Made by a program: the position numbers and the translations under genes. The notes under the pieces are model-generated. The model did not search any database. It worked only from the letters and a program-made list of their open reading frames with translations, and was not told the origin of the DNA. Below are positions 34,764-44,000 of a stretch of DNA of 51,901 nucleotides, in pieces; the stretch's first letter is position 1; each line of letters starts with the position of its first letter. Location of the stretch: the NCBI GenBank assembly GCA_903895725.1, contig CAITUV010000063.1, positions 1-51,901 on the forward strand. Reading direction: 5' to 3'. The DNA is from an uncultured Myxococcales bacterium. GTDB lineage: Bacteria; Myxococcota_A; UBA9042; CAIXZC01.

Positions 34764-36056
34764 TTGCGACCCCAAGTCCCAAGCGTGCTCGACTGGCTCT
34801 CCTCCGTTCCCGCAGTGCTCGTCGGCCTGGTAACCGGCCTTTCTCTGTGCGCACCGGCCCTGGCATCCGACTACATCGGTCTCTGGCGGGTGGACCGGAC
34901 CGGGGAGGGGGTAATGCTGGGCTTCCCGGACAACGGGTTCGACGGGGCCTGTATCCGGTTTACCGCCGGTCCGGAAGAAACCGGAGAGGTGAAGGTAGAG
35001 AGCCAGATCGTTCGCCATCGGCTCGATGCCCTGCGCTTCCGGGTCACCGGCAAGCTCGACCCGGACAAGGTCCACGTGCAGGTCTCGGTCAAGGGGAAGA
35101 CTGTCTGGATCGGGGCCGGCCTGTCCCTCGACGAGCAGGTCGAGCTCCCCCTCGACGGGTGGGAGGCGACCTTTCACATCGCACGGCTCGAGACGGAGGT
35201 GGAGCCGTTCGACGTGTCATTCTGCGACCTCGAGTTCCTGGCTCCGGAGTGGACCGTGCGCTTCACGTCCGACTGTGCCGGGCTCGATCTCGACGTCCGG
35301 GATGACCGCCTGTCGCTGATCGCGGACGAGGACTGGGCTGCGCTGGGCCGCGACATGAACGGGGGGATCGGGATCTTCGGCCTCTCGCCGGGGTGGCTTG
35401 CGGGCCAGGGGGACGTCTACCTGAGCTCCTCCTTCCCTCACGGCATGTTCGACGTGGCGGTCGCCAGCGGCGGCAAGCCCATCCTCGAAGCCCAGGAAGG
35501 GCTGTCGCAACCGGTGCCCTTCGACCCCGAAGGCCCCGATACACTCGAGCTGGTGGTCAAGGTCAAGGAGCCGGCTCCCGGCCAGCCAGCCTGGCGGGCA
35601 AGCCTCGACTGGGGAGAGCCGCCCGGCACTGCCGAGGCCCTGGATGACGCCTCCGCCGAGGCCGACATGGGGGACTTGATCGGGGCGGACGTGGCCTGTC
35701 AGCCAGCAGACGCTTTGGGGGCGGAGGGCCAGGCTCCGGACGGCACCGGCTGCCCAAAGCCCAAGTCGTCCTCGGGCGGCTGCAGCGCTGCGGCCACCGG
35801 GGCCGTTCCCTGGGGGTTGCTCTGGCCTGTGCTGGTCGTGGGGTGGTGGATGCGGCGGCGGGGGCCTATTCTCACACTCCCTTGCGCATCACGTGCCAGC
35901 GGAACATCCGAAGGATCACCCAGAAGAACACCTCCGCCATCCGGTGCGAGGGCGGCACATAGGGAGCCACCGGGTGCCGGTACTCCGGCCGAAGGAAGAC
36001 GACCGTCTTGCCGGGGTCGCTCTCCGGGGTCACCCGGAACGTCCGGGCGGCCTTGA
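34764..36056 (+). CDS. Secreted protein with MYXO-CTERM-like tail and long overlap
   Basis: A 430-residue product with a signal peptide (GLVTGLSLCAPALAS). The mature part is beta-rich (GLWRVDRTGEGVMLGF...) and then has an acidic linker. Near residue 360 is a MYXO-CTERM-like tail: SSSGGCSAAATGAVPWGLLW, a hydrophobic helix, then MRRRG. The frame does not stop there but runs about 60 residues more, antisense to the gene at 35872-36378. The TTG start at 34764 is supported by AGGAGG at 34752-34757. The extension is unusual: such tails normally end just after the Arg cluster. A frameshift or assembly error near 35865 is possible. It is the last gene of the TamB block. Confidence 0.72.
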   Translation: MRPQVPSVLDWLSSVPAVLVGLVTGLSLCAPALASDYIGLWRVDRTGEGVMLGFPDNGFDGACIRFTAGPEETGEVKVESQIVRHRLDALRFRVTGKLDPDKVHVQVSVKGKTVWIGAGLSLDEQVELPLDGWEATFHIARLETEVEPFDVSFCDLEFLAPEWTVRFTSDCAGLDLDVRDDRLSLIADEDWAALGRDMNGGIGIFGLSPGWLAGQGDVYLSSSFPHGMFDVAVASGGKPILEAQEGLSQPVPFDPEGPDTLELVVKVKEPAPGQPAWRASLDWGEPPGTAEALDDASAEADMGDLIGADVACQPADALGAEGQAPDGTGCPKPKSSSGGCSAAATGAVPWGLLWPVLVVGWWMRRRGPILTLPCASRASGTSEGSPRRTPPPSGARAAHREPPGAGTPAEGRRPSCRGRSPGSPGTSGRP

Positions 36057-36378
36057 GAAGGTCGAATCCGGGAATCGGCTGGCGGCCGGCCCGCAATGCC
36101 GAGCGCCAGAACGCCTCTTCCTTCTCGTGGAGAGAGTGCTTGCTGTTGCCCGGGCGTCCCATTTCCTTGCGAACGGATTCCACCGACCCGGCCGAGAGGT
36201 CGGGATAGAGCTCCACCAGGGGGGCCAGGGCCTGATTAAGCAGTTCCAGCTCGAGGGGGCTGATGTGCTCCTCACGAAGGAGCATCGTGACATAGGCGAC
36301 GGCGGCATGGGGGGAGGAGCTGCCTTCGGGATTCGGCTGACTCGGCTTCACCTCGTGCCGGATGTCGTCCTCGTTCAT
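35872..36378 (-). CDS. Hypothetical protein, overlaps MYXO-CTERM gene
   Basis: Encodes 168 residues (MNEDDIRHEVKPSQPNPEGS...), soluble, with no signal peptide. The middle is helical (EHISPLELELLNQALAPLVE). The end (PSHRMAEVFFWVILRMFRWH) is aromatic and basic. No family was recognised. GTG at 36393 overlaps the upstream stop as GTGA, and the ATG at 36378 is an alternative start; neither has a good ribosome-binding site. It is the last gene of the five-gene minus-strand block and overlaps the plus-strand gene's tail by 185 bp. It is the only member of the block without a lipobox. Confidence 0.6.
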   Translation of the reverse strand: MNEDDIRHEVKPSQPNPEGSSSPHAAVAYVTMLLREEHISPLELELLNQALAPLVELYPDLSAGSVESVRKEMGRPGNSKHSLHEKEEAFWRSALRAGRQPIPGFDLLKAARTFRVTPESDPGKTVVFLRPEYRHPVAPYVPPSHRMAEVFFWVILRMFRWHVMRKGV

Positions 36379-36389
36379 GACACTTCGTC

Positions 36390-39080
36390 TCACTTGTCGG
36401 GAACGAACCTCAACACGGTACCATTATCGCCAACCGCCCACACGTTGCCAAGCGGATCCCCCCAGATGCCTCGGAGTGTTGCCACGGTTCCCGTAGGCTC
36501 CTGGGTCCAGTTGCCCTGGTCGAATCTCAGCACGGTGCCCGAATTGCCCACGGCCCACACGTTTTCGGGGGACAGGGCGAAGACGTCCCGCAGCGTCACA
36601 TCGAACAGCCCGGCCAGCGAGAACGACACGCCGTCGTAGTGGACGATGACTCCCTGCTCGCCAACCGCCCAACCGTCTTCCGGCGTCCGGATGTAGACCC
36701 CGAGCAGGTTCTGGGAGACGATGTACTCGGTACCGTCCTCGAGCGGGTAGGGGTCTACCGGGAGCAGCCCCCAGCCCTTACCGTCCCAGAACGCAATCGT
36801 GCCCATCTGTCCCACGGCCATGATGTTGTCGTCGCTCGTGCCGTGCACGTCGCGAAGCGTGACCCCCGCCTGGGCCAGGGCGATCTTGAAGCCCTTGCCG
36901 TCCCAGTGCAGCAGGTAGCCGAACTCTTCGAGCTGGGCGGTCACGTACAGGTCGTCCGGGGCCGGACCCCAGACGTTCGAGAGCACCGATTCCGTCGGGC
37001 CCGGGACCTTGATGCGGGTCCACTTCGTTCCGTCGTAGTGAACCGCAGTGTTTCCTTCTCCGACCGCCCACACGTCCTTGGGGCCGAACCCGTACACGTC
37101 GAAGAGCGCCGTTTCGACCATGGCATCCATCTTCTTCCACTCGGTGCCGTCGTGGCGAAGGATCTTGCCGTATTCGCCGACGACGAAGCGCTCGTTGCCC
37201 GTTGCCCAGACCCCTCGCCAGCCGGTCAGCACGGGCACTGCCTCAGGCACCAGCGCCTCGGGAGGCCCGGAGAGGATCGTCTCCTCACCGGCCACAGTGA
37301 GCGAGCCGTCCTCGTGTACCCACACGGACCACAGGTCCGCTGTGACGGGCACGACGATGGGCTGGGCCAGGCTGCCGTTGAAATGGAACAGCTTGCCGGT
37401 TCGCCCGGTCACGTAGTAGTCGTCGTCGGCGAGGCCGTGAACGTCCGTCAGGTCGCCCGCACCAAACGTGTTGATCGCCTGCCAGGCCCCGCCCATCCAG
37501 TAGGTACCGCCGCCCGCACCGCCGACGGCCAGGCAGCGCACCGGGGAAGTGCACCAGACCCGGACCAGGTTCTTGCCGGTGTTGGAGTTTTCCTTCTTCC
37601 AAGGCCCGCCATCCGAGCGCATGACCAGCCCTTCTCCGCCCACGAGCACCACGTCCTTGGAGGAGCTTCCGCCCACGCCGTAGATGTTGCCGGTCGTGTC
37701 CCCGCCGTGCTTCTGCCACGACACGCCGTCCCAGTTGAGCACGATCCCCTCGTTGCCCACGGCATAGATGCTGTCCTTGTTGACTCCCCAGATGCTCCAC
37801 AGGGTGGGGAACTTGCCGGCCAGCGCTCCGGCCACCGAGCAGGTCGAGGAGATCTGCACGTTGTCCACGTAAACCCCCTCGAACCCGTTGTTGGTCGCAT
37901 TCACGGAGTCGAAGAAGAACCGGACCTGGACGGTCTTGCCGATGTACTTGGAGAGGTCCACCTTGACCGGCACGAAGCTCTTCCACGCGGCAGGAGAGAG
38001 CGAGGCCTTGCTCCAGGCATCTTCCCACTTACCTGCGTTGTAGACCTGGACCTTGAAGAGGTCGGTCAGTGGGGAGGATTCCACGTCGAGGTACAGGTAG
38101 AAGCTCAGGGTGGCCTGGTCCGCGGCCAGCGGAAGCGTGACCGGGGGGGACGAGGCCGTGGCTCCCACGGGCTTCCCATTGGCGTAGTCCGGGCACTGCT
38201 TGGCCGGGTCGAACACGCAGGTCTTTCCGGGAACGCCGAAATAGAGCGCCGACGGTGCGCTCATGTAGCGCGGCTTTCCATCGGCCCCGACGATGCTGGC
38301 CACCTGCCAGGCGATCCCGCCGTCGTTGGTTCCGGCATACAGGTCCTCGACCTGGAACTTGGTCAGGTCCACGCCGGCGTCGAACGTGCAGCCGAAGTGG
38401 GTGGAGCCGCAGCACTCAGGCTTCCCGGTCGGCTGGTACTGGCACTGGTTGTCCACGCACTGGGCCAGCAGGCAGGTTCCGGCAAAGCTGCAGTCCGCCA
38501 CGGTCTGGCAGTAGGCCGGCATCCCCCAGGTTGCCCCATCCCAGTGGTAGATGAGACCGTACATGCCCACGGTCCAGATGTCGTCCGACGTGGCTCCCCA
38601 CACCCCGTTGAGGATGTTGAGGCTCGGCTCCTGGTACGCGACCGAGAAGGCATCCTTCACCTTGACCGCCACGAGGCCCGCTTCGCCCACGGCCATGATG
38701 TTGCCGTCCGGAAAGCCCCAGACCGAGTTGAGCACGTGCTCTCCGAGCTGGGCCGTGTTGACCTGCTCCCAGTGGCCCGAGATAAACCCGCCACCGTCCG
38801 AGGTCTCGGCCGCATCGGCCCCCTCGCCGGTCGTGTCCGCCGTGTCCGGCTGCGGCACGTCCGTCAGCTCTCCGTCCTGGGGCAGCCCGTCCGTCGGGGC
38901 AGGCTGGTCCCCCTGGACGTCGGGAACGTCCGATGGGGGTATCACCTCGACATCGAGGCTAGGCCCCTGGTCCAGCGTTTCCCCCGGGAGGGTCGCATCG
39001 GACTTCGAGCTCCCGTTGGAACAGCCAAGCAGCAGCCCTGCCGCAGCAAGGAACACGAGAAGATGTGAGCGTCGCGCCAT
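36390..39080 (-). CDS. Surface lipoprotein with WG-type beta-propeller and jelly-roll
   Basis: An 896-residue lipoprotein: LLVFLAAAGLLLGC is the lipobox, then a long acidic tether rich in Asp/Pro (about residues 25-95). Repeated motifs of the type VWGxxxDDIWTVGxxGLIYH with WDGTxW give beta-propellers. An inserted jelly-roll-like domain (about 230-415) contains VKVDLSKYIGKTVQVRFFFD. A Cys cluster (CQTVADCSFAGTCLLAQC) precedes it. The ATG at 39080 follows GGAGAAGTGAC and is one base past the upstream stop. It shares its propeller module with the two genes upstream, so the three are likely paralogous in part. Confidence 0.83.
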   Translation of the reverse strand: MARRSHLLVFLAAAGLLLGCSNGSSKSDATLPGETLDQGPSLDVEVIPPSDVPDVQGDQPAPTDGLPQDGELTDVPQPDTADTTGEGADAAETSDGGGFISGHWEQVNTAQLGEHVLNSVWGFPDGNIMAVGEAGLVAVKVKDAFSVAYQEPSLNILNGVWGATSDDIWTVGMYGLIYHWDGATWGMPAYCQTVADCSFAGTCLLAQCVDNQCQYQPTGKPECCGSTHFGCTFDAGVDLTKFQVEDLYAGTNDGGIAWQVASIVGADGKPRYMSAPSALYFGVPGKTCVFDPAKQCPDYANGKPVGATASSPPVTLPLAADQATLSFYLYLDVESSPLTDLFKVQVYNAGKWEDAWSKASLSPAAWKSFVPVKVDLSKYIGKTVQVRFFFDSVNATNNGFEGVYVDNVQISSTCSVAGALAGKFPTLWSIWGVNKDSIYAVGNEGIVLNWDGVSWQKHGGDTTGNIYGVGGSSSKDVVLVGGEGLVMRSDGGPWKKENSNTGKNLVRVWCTSPVRCLAVGGAGGGTYWMGGAWQAINTFGAGDLTDVHGLADDDYYVTGRTGKLFHFNGSLAQPIVVPVTADLWSVWVHEDGSLTVAGEETILSGPPEALVPEAVPVLTGWRGVWATGNERFVVGEYGKILRHDGTEWKKMDAMVETALFDVYGFGPKDVWAVGEGNTAVHYDGTKWTRIKVPGPTESVLSNVWGPAPDDLYVTAQLEEFGYLLHWDGKGFKIALAQAGVTLRDVHGTSDDNIMAVGQMGTIAFWDGKGWGLLPVDPYPLEDGTEYIVSQNLLGVYIRTPEDGWAVGEQGVIVHYDGVSFSLAGLFDVTLRDVFALSPENVWAVGNSGTVLRFDQGNWTQEPTGTVATLRGIWGDPLGNVWAVGDNGTVLRFVPDK

Positions 39081-39081
39081 G

Positions 39082-41016
39082 TCACTTCTCCGAAGAATTC
39101 ACCACGTAGGACAGCAGGGCCCCCTTCTTGCCGGTGACGACCAGGTGGTCGGCATCGGGCCCCCAGGCCTGGAGGAGCACGCCGGCGACCTCGCCCGGAG
39201 GCTGGGTCACCTTGCCCGTCGCCGTGTCCATCACCAGGATCCTGCCCGCCCAGCCGACGGCCACCACCTTGCCTTCGAATGCCGCAATTCCATACAGGAA
39301 CAGGCCGGGCTCCTCGTGAACTCTGGTCCACTCGGCCCCCTCCTGCCTCAGGATCAGCCCGTTGTCGCCCACCACGAAGAGCGTCCCGTCCGGTGCGGCC
39401 GCAATCCGGTACAGGTTCGCCAGCGTGGCCACGGGAACCGTCTCGGCCTTGCCGCCGGTCACCTTCAGCAGGCGCCCCTTGTCTCCCACCGCGACCACGT
39501 TGCCTTCCGCGTCGATGCTGCAGTCGCGAAGGGTGTCGAACACCCCCGTGGACACGGTGGTCCAGGCTTCACCCGTCTTGGAGGTGAAGAGCTTGCCCTG
39601 TTCTCCCACCACCGCCACCCAACCCTCCGACGAGCAGGTCCCGAGGAGGTTGGCGGTCAGCCCGGAATCGAGCAGCTCCGGCTTGCCCTCTCCGATGGCA
39701 AGCACGGTCCCCTGCTTCCCGACGGCCAGGTAGCCGTTCTTCCACGGGGTCACGGCCGCCAGCGGCTTGTCCGTGACGCGGTCCAGCCCGACCCAGCCCG
39801 TGCCGTCGAACCGGAGCACCAGCCCGTCCCCGCCGACCAATACGGCATCGGTCCAGGAGGTTCCGGCAACGTCCGTGAGGTCCTCCTGCGGGGCCGAGGC
39901 CTGGTCCTTCCAGTCGGCTCCGTCGAAATGGAGGATCGCTCCCTTCTCCCCCACGGCCCACGCCTGTCTGGGGTCCCCGCCCCTGCCCCAGACCCCGTAG
40001 AAGCTGTGGTTCTTGTAGTAGGGGCCGGCCGCGGCGTAGGTCATCCACTTGTCGTCGTCGCTGTGGATGAGAACTCCCTCCTCGCCGGCGAACCAGACGT
40101 CGTCCTCGGCAAAGGCCCAGGCACCCCGGACCGTGCGCTCGTACGCGTCGTTGCTCGACTTGGGCTCCCACTTGGCCCCCTTGTGGATCACCAGGACCCC
40201 TTTGGTGCCGCCGGCGAACAGATGGTTCGTGTCGATCCCGTGGACCGCATACAGGGTGGCGGCCCCCAGAGTCACCTGCTCGGAGCTCCAGCCTCCGCCG
40301 ATCTTGCGCAGCATGGTTCCGCCGGCTGCCCCGACATGGATGTCGAGCAGCGATTCGCCCCAGATGGATTGCAGGTTGTAGGAGGAGAGCGTCTCCTCCT
40401 TCTTCCACTCGTTGCCGGCCAGGTGGAGCACGGTGCCCTTGTCCCCCACCAGGTAGAGATGTCCGTCCTCTCCCCAGGCGCCGTTCAGACCGATGTCGTT
40501 GAGGGGCTCTTCCAGGCCCGTCTCCACCTTGGTCCACTCAGTACCGTCGAAGTGGAGGATCGTGGCGTCCTCGCCTGCCGCATACACGTCATCGGAACCA
40601 AAGCCCCACACGCAGTGCAGGTTCTTGGCGGTCGGCGAGGCCATGGGCGACCAGGCATTCCCCTGCCGGCGCAGGATGGCCCCCTTCTCCCCGACCGCAA
40701 AGAGCGTGCTTGCGTCACCCCAGATGCCCAGCAGCTTGCCCGACGGGGAGAGGTTGACGGGCGCAAACCCTTCCGGTGGCGGCTCGGTCGTCTCCTCCGC
40801 CACCTCGGTCGGCCCGATCTCGCCGGCCTCGGCCACCTCCACGTCGCCGGGCAGCGAGGTCTCTCCTGCGTCACCGGGAAGCACCTCGCCATCCACGGCT
40901 TCGTCGACCTCGGACGGGGTCACGTCCTTGTCCGAGCCGGAGGGGCCGCACGACATCAGGCCCGCCAGGCACACGCTCGTCAGCACCCGGCACAATGTAT
41001 GAACCGTCCAGCGCAT
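39082..41016 (-). CDS. Surface lipoprotein with beta-propeller repeats
   Basis: A 644-residue lipoprotein: LCRVLTSVCLAGLMSC lipobox, acidic tether (DVTPSEVDEAVDGEVLPGD), then many propeller blades of the form LYAVHGIDTNHLFAGGTKGV and VWGFGSDDVYAAGEDATILH to the end. No other domain was seen, so it may be a pure propeller. The ATG at 41016 is preferred because GAGAGG lies before it; GTG at 41022 is possible. The start is 10 bp after the TIG gene stop and its stop is one base before the next ATG. Function is inferred only as surface binding. Confidence 0.82.
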   Translation of the reverse strand: MRWTVHTLCRVLTSVCLAGLMSCGPSGSDKDVTPSEVDEAVDGEVLPGDAGETSLPGDVEVAEAGEIGPTEVAEETTEPPPEGFAPVNLSPSGKLLGIWGDASTLFAVGEKGAILRRQGNAWSPMASPTAKNLHCVWGFGSDDVYAAGEDATILHFDGTEWTKVETGLEEPLNDIGLNGAWGEDGHLYLVGDKGTVLHLAGNEWKKEETLSSYNLQSIWGESLLDIHVGAAGGTMLRKIGGGWSSEQVTLGAATLYAVHGIDTNHLFAGGTKGVLVIHKGAKWEPKSSNDAYERTVRGAWAFAEDDVWFAGEEGVLIHSDDDKWMTYAAAGPYYKNHSFYGVWGRGGDPRQAWAVGEKGAILHFDGADWKDQASAPQEDLTDVAGTSWTDAVLVGGDGLVLRFDGTGWVGLDRVTDKPLAAVTPWKNGYLAVGKQGTVLAIGEGKPELLDSGLTANLLGTCSSEGWVAVVGEQGKLFTSKTGEAWTTVSTGVFDTLRDCSIDAEGNVVAVGDKGRLLKVTGGKAETVPVATLANLYRIAAAPDGTLFVVGDNGLILRQEGAEWTRVHEEPGLFLYGIAAFEGKVVAVGWAGRILVMDTATGKVTQPPGEVAGVLLQAWGPDADHLVVTGKKGALLSYVVNSSEK

Positions 41017-41026
41017 CCGCACCCTC

Positions 41027-44000
41027 TCATTCAGAAGTGAAGTTTACAGTGATGGGGCTCCAGCTCCGCCAGGTCCGGTAATCCAGGTCCAGGAAGCTGT
41101 AGTTGTCGATGTCGAACCCTTCCTTCCACACCTTCTGCACGGTGTAGATGTAGAAGCCCGCAGGAACTCCGGGCGTGCCGGAGATGTTGGGGAAGTCGGG
41201 CAGATCCACGTAGGTCACGTCCCCGTTGGCCATGAAGTCCCAGAACATGATCGGCCCCGCCATCGACGGCTGCTCCAGCGTGACGTAGTTGAAGCTGGCG
41301 TCCGGTCCCCCCTGCGGCCACTGCCACTGGAGGAAGTTCTGCTCGATGGCCGACCCGTCCGTCGGATGCACGATCCCCACCGGCGTGACGAAGGGCCCCA
41401 GCACCACCTGGTGATTGCCCGAAGCCACCACCTTGCCCATCTCGCTGTCGGCAAACAGCGCCAGGATGTCCTGCCCCGTTCCGGCATCTTCCTTGGTGAA
41501 GGCCTGGCCGTCCCAGCGCAACAGGGCTCCCTTGTTTCCTGCAATGGTCACGTCCAGCGGTCCGTTGCCGGCGACTGCGTTGAGCTTGGCCAGTGTACCC
41601 GATTCCACCACGCTCCAGGCCTCGCCGTCGAAGTGCACCACGGTACCACCGTCTCCCACGGCCCACACGTCGGTCGGTCCGGTTCCCCACACCGAGCGCA
41701 GCGTGTGCGACGTGGCCGATGCCTGGTTCTGCCACACGCCGTTGACCAGGCGCACGATCTTGCCGAATTCGCCCACGGCCCAGATGTTCTTCGAGTTGAT
41801 GCCCCAGACCCCGTAGAAGCGATGCCCGGTGCTGCCCGGCATGGAGGAGAACTTGGTCCCGTCCCACAGATCGATGGTGTACTCGCCGGCCACCACGACG
41901 AACGTCTTGGCCGCGGCCCACACGCCCTTGAGGTTGTTGACCTTGTTGTAGGTCACCTTCTCCCACTTGGTCCCCTGGAAGCGGAAGACGCCCCCCTTTT
42001 CGCCCACGGCCCACACCTCTCCGTCCGCACCGTGGACCGAGCGCAGCGTGGTCGTGGCGGGGCTCTGCTGGATCGACCAGGAGGTCCCGTTGAAGTGCGC
42101 CACCGTCCCGTCCGTCCCCACGCCGTACACGTCGCCAAACGACGGCCCCCACAGGCCGTAGAGGTTTTTCTTCACGCCGCTCGACTGGATCTTCCACCCT
42201 TCGTCGTCCCGGATGAACATCTTGTCGTCCTCGAACTCCTCGAGGCCCGTCTGCAAGGCAAACGTGCGGGGCAGCTTCGTCCCGTCCGTCCCCGCGGTCA
42301 CCGAGGCCCCGAACAGGGAGAACGTCGACCCCGCAATGCTCCCGGTCAGCGAGGAGGGCAGGTGCTCGAACGTCACCGTCGTCTCTTCCTCGAAGTACCA
42401 CTTGAGCGGGAACTCGATGAACTCAAACACGCCGTCCGAGCCCAGCTCCAGGAACGACAGCCCGAACAGGACGTTGGGTCCCATGGGGTTCAGGTGCGGC
42501 TCGTCGAAGAACACCGTCACCTTCCGGTTCATCGGGATGTCCACCTGGAGGTTCACGTCGTCGACCACCTGCCCCGATGCCGTCAGGTTGATGTGGCGGT
42601 ACACGCCCATGGCCCACGGAGTCATCTCCGGCGTCCCATCCGGCATCCAGCAGCCGTTGTTCAGGCACACGCTGTCGCCGAACGTGCAGTCGAACTGGCT
42701 CTGGCAGATCGGCAGCACGCCGCCGAGGCAGACCACCGCCACCTCGCCGAGCCCCTCCACCAGCAGACTGAAGTTGCCTTCCTCGTCGGCCACGGCATCG
42801 GGACCGTTCGACGGCTTGGCTGCGAGGATGTGCCCCTTGGTCGTGCTGCACAGGATGATCTTCTTGCCGCCCAGCGGGAGGCAGTGGCCAAACCCGTCGC
42901 CGCCCCCCTGCATCGACGTGCACGAGTATCCGAGCGGACACTCGGAGTCATCCACGCAGGCGGTCAGGCAGCGCTTCCCCTGGTCCCCCAGGTTGGCGCA
43001 CAGGTTGTCCGGAGAGCCGCAGTCCGCATTCGTCGAGCAGGACTGGCACAGGTACGGGAAGTCGAACCCGATGTAGTTGCACGGCCCTGGCGGAATCACC
43101 ACGTACTTGCCGAATCCCCACACCCGCCCATTGATCACCGGCGGCACGAACGGAGGGGGCATCCCCCCGCCCATGCTCGGGCAGTTGTAGCTGATGTAGA
43201 GCGTCACGTTCGTCGCATTGTACTCGACCACGCTCGAGTTGGAGTAGCACTCCTTCGACGCGGTCACCATCTGCTCGCCCATCAGGTCCGGACCGGAGAA
43301 CGTCACCTGCCCGTTCATGTCCGTGTACCCCTGGTACGGCGTGTCCGGGTTGGCCCACAGCATCACGAAGGCATCGGGAAGCGGGGCACCGGTGTTGCCG
43401 TCCAGCACCGTGATGTTCACCGAGTTGTAGATGAGTCCGCCCCAGGTCCCGCCGTAGAAGCTCACCGGATCGAAGTACGTGAACGCGGCCGGCAGCACGT
43501 CGCTGGCATCCCCGAGAGCCACGGCAAGATCCACCGTACCCGCCGCACCCGGAGGCGTCTTGGCGGTCACCACGTTGTAGCTCACCACGGTCACGTGACT
43601 GCACGGGGCCCCGCCCACCGTCACCTTGACCCCCTCGGCGAATCCGGACCCCACCACCGTGATGAACGTCCCGCCCGAGATGGAGCCGAAGTTCGGGTTC
43701 ACCACCAGCGCCTGGAGCGGCCCGTCATACGTGTACCCGGCCGGCAGCACCGCCTTGGTTCCCGCCTGCTCCACGATCACGTCCACGTTCCCCGGGCTTC
43801 CCATCGGTGCCACCGCCGAAATCTGCGTCGAGCTGAGCACCTTGACCCCCGAGGCCGGCAGCGCACCGAACACCACCTTGGCATCGGGCAGGAACCCCTT
43901 GCCCGAGATCAGCACCGCATTCCCTCCGGCTGCCGGCCCGTGGCCCGGTGTGACATCCTCCACCACAGCGATGGGAAGGTACTTGTACCCGGCCGGAACC

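Noticed and set aside
36639..39068. Open frame of about 810 codons on the plus strand
   Set aside because: Shadow of the propeller lipoprotein on the other strand; composition bias only.
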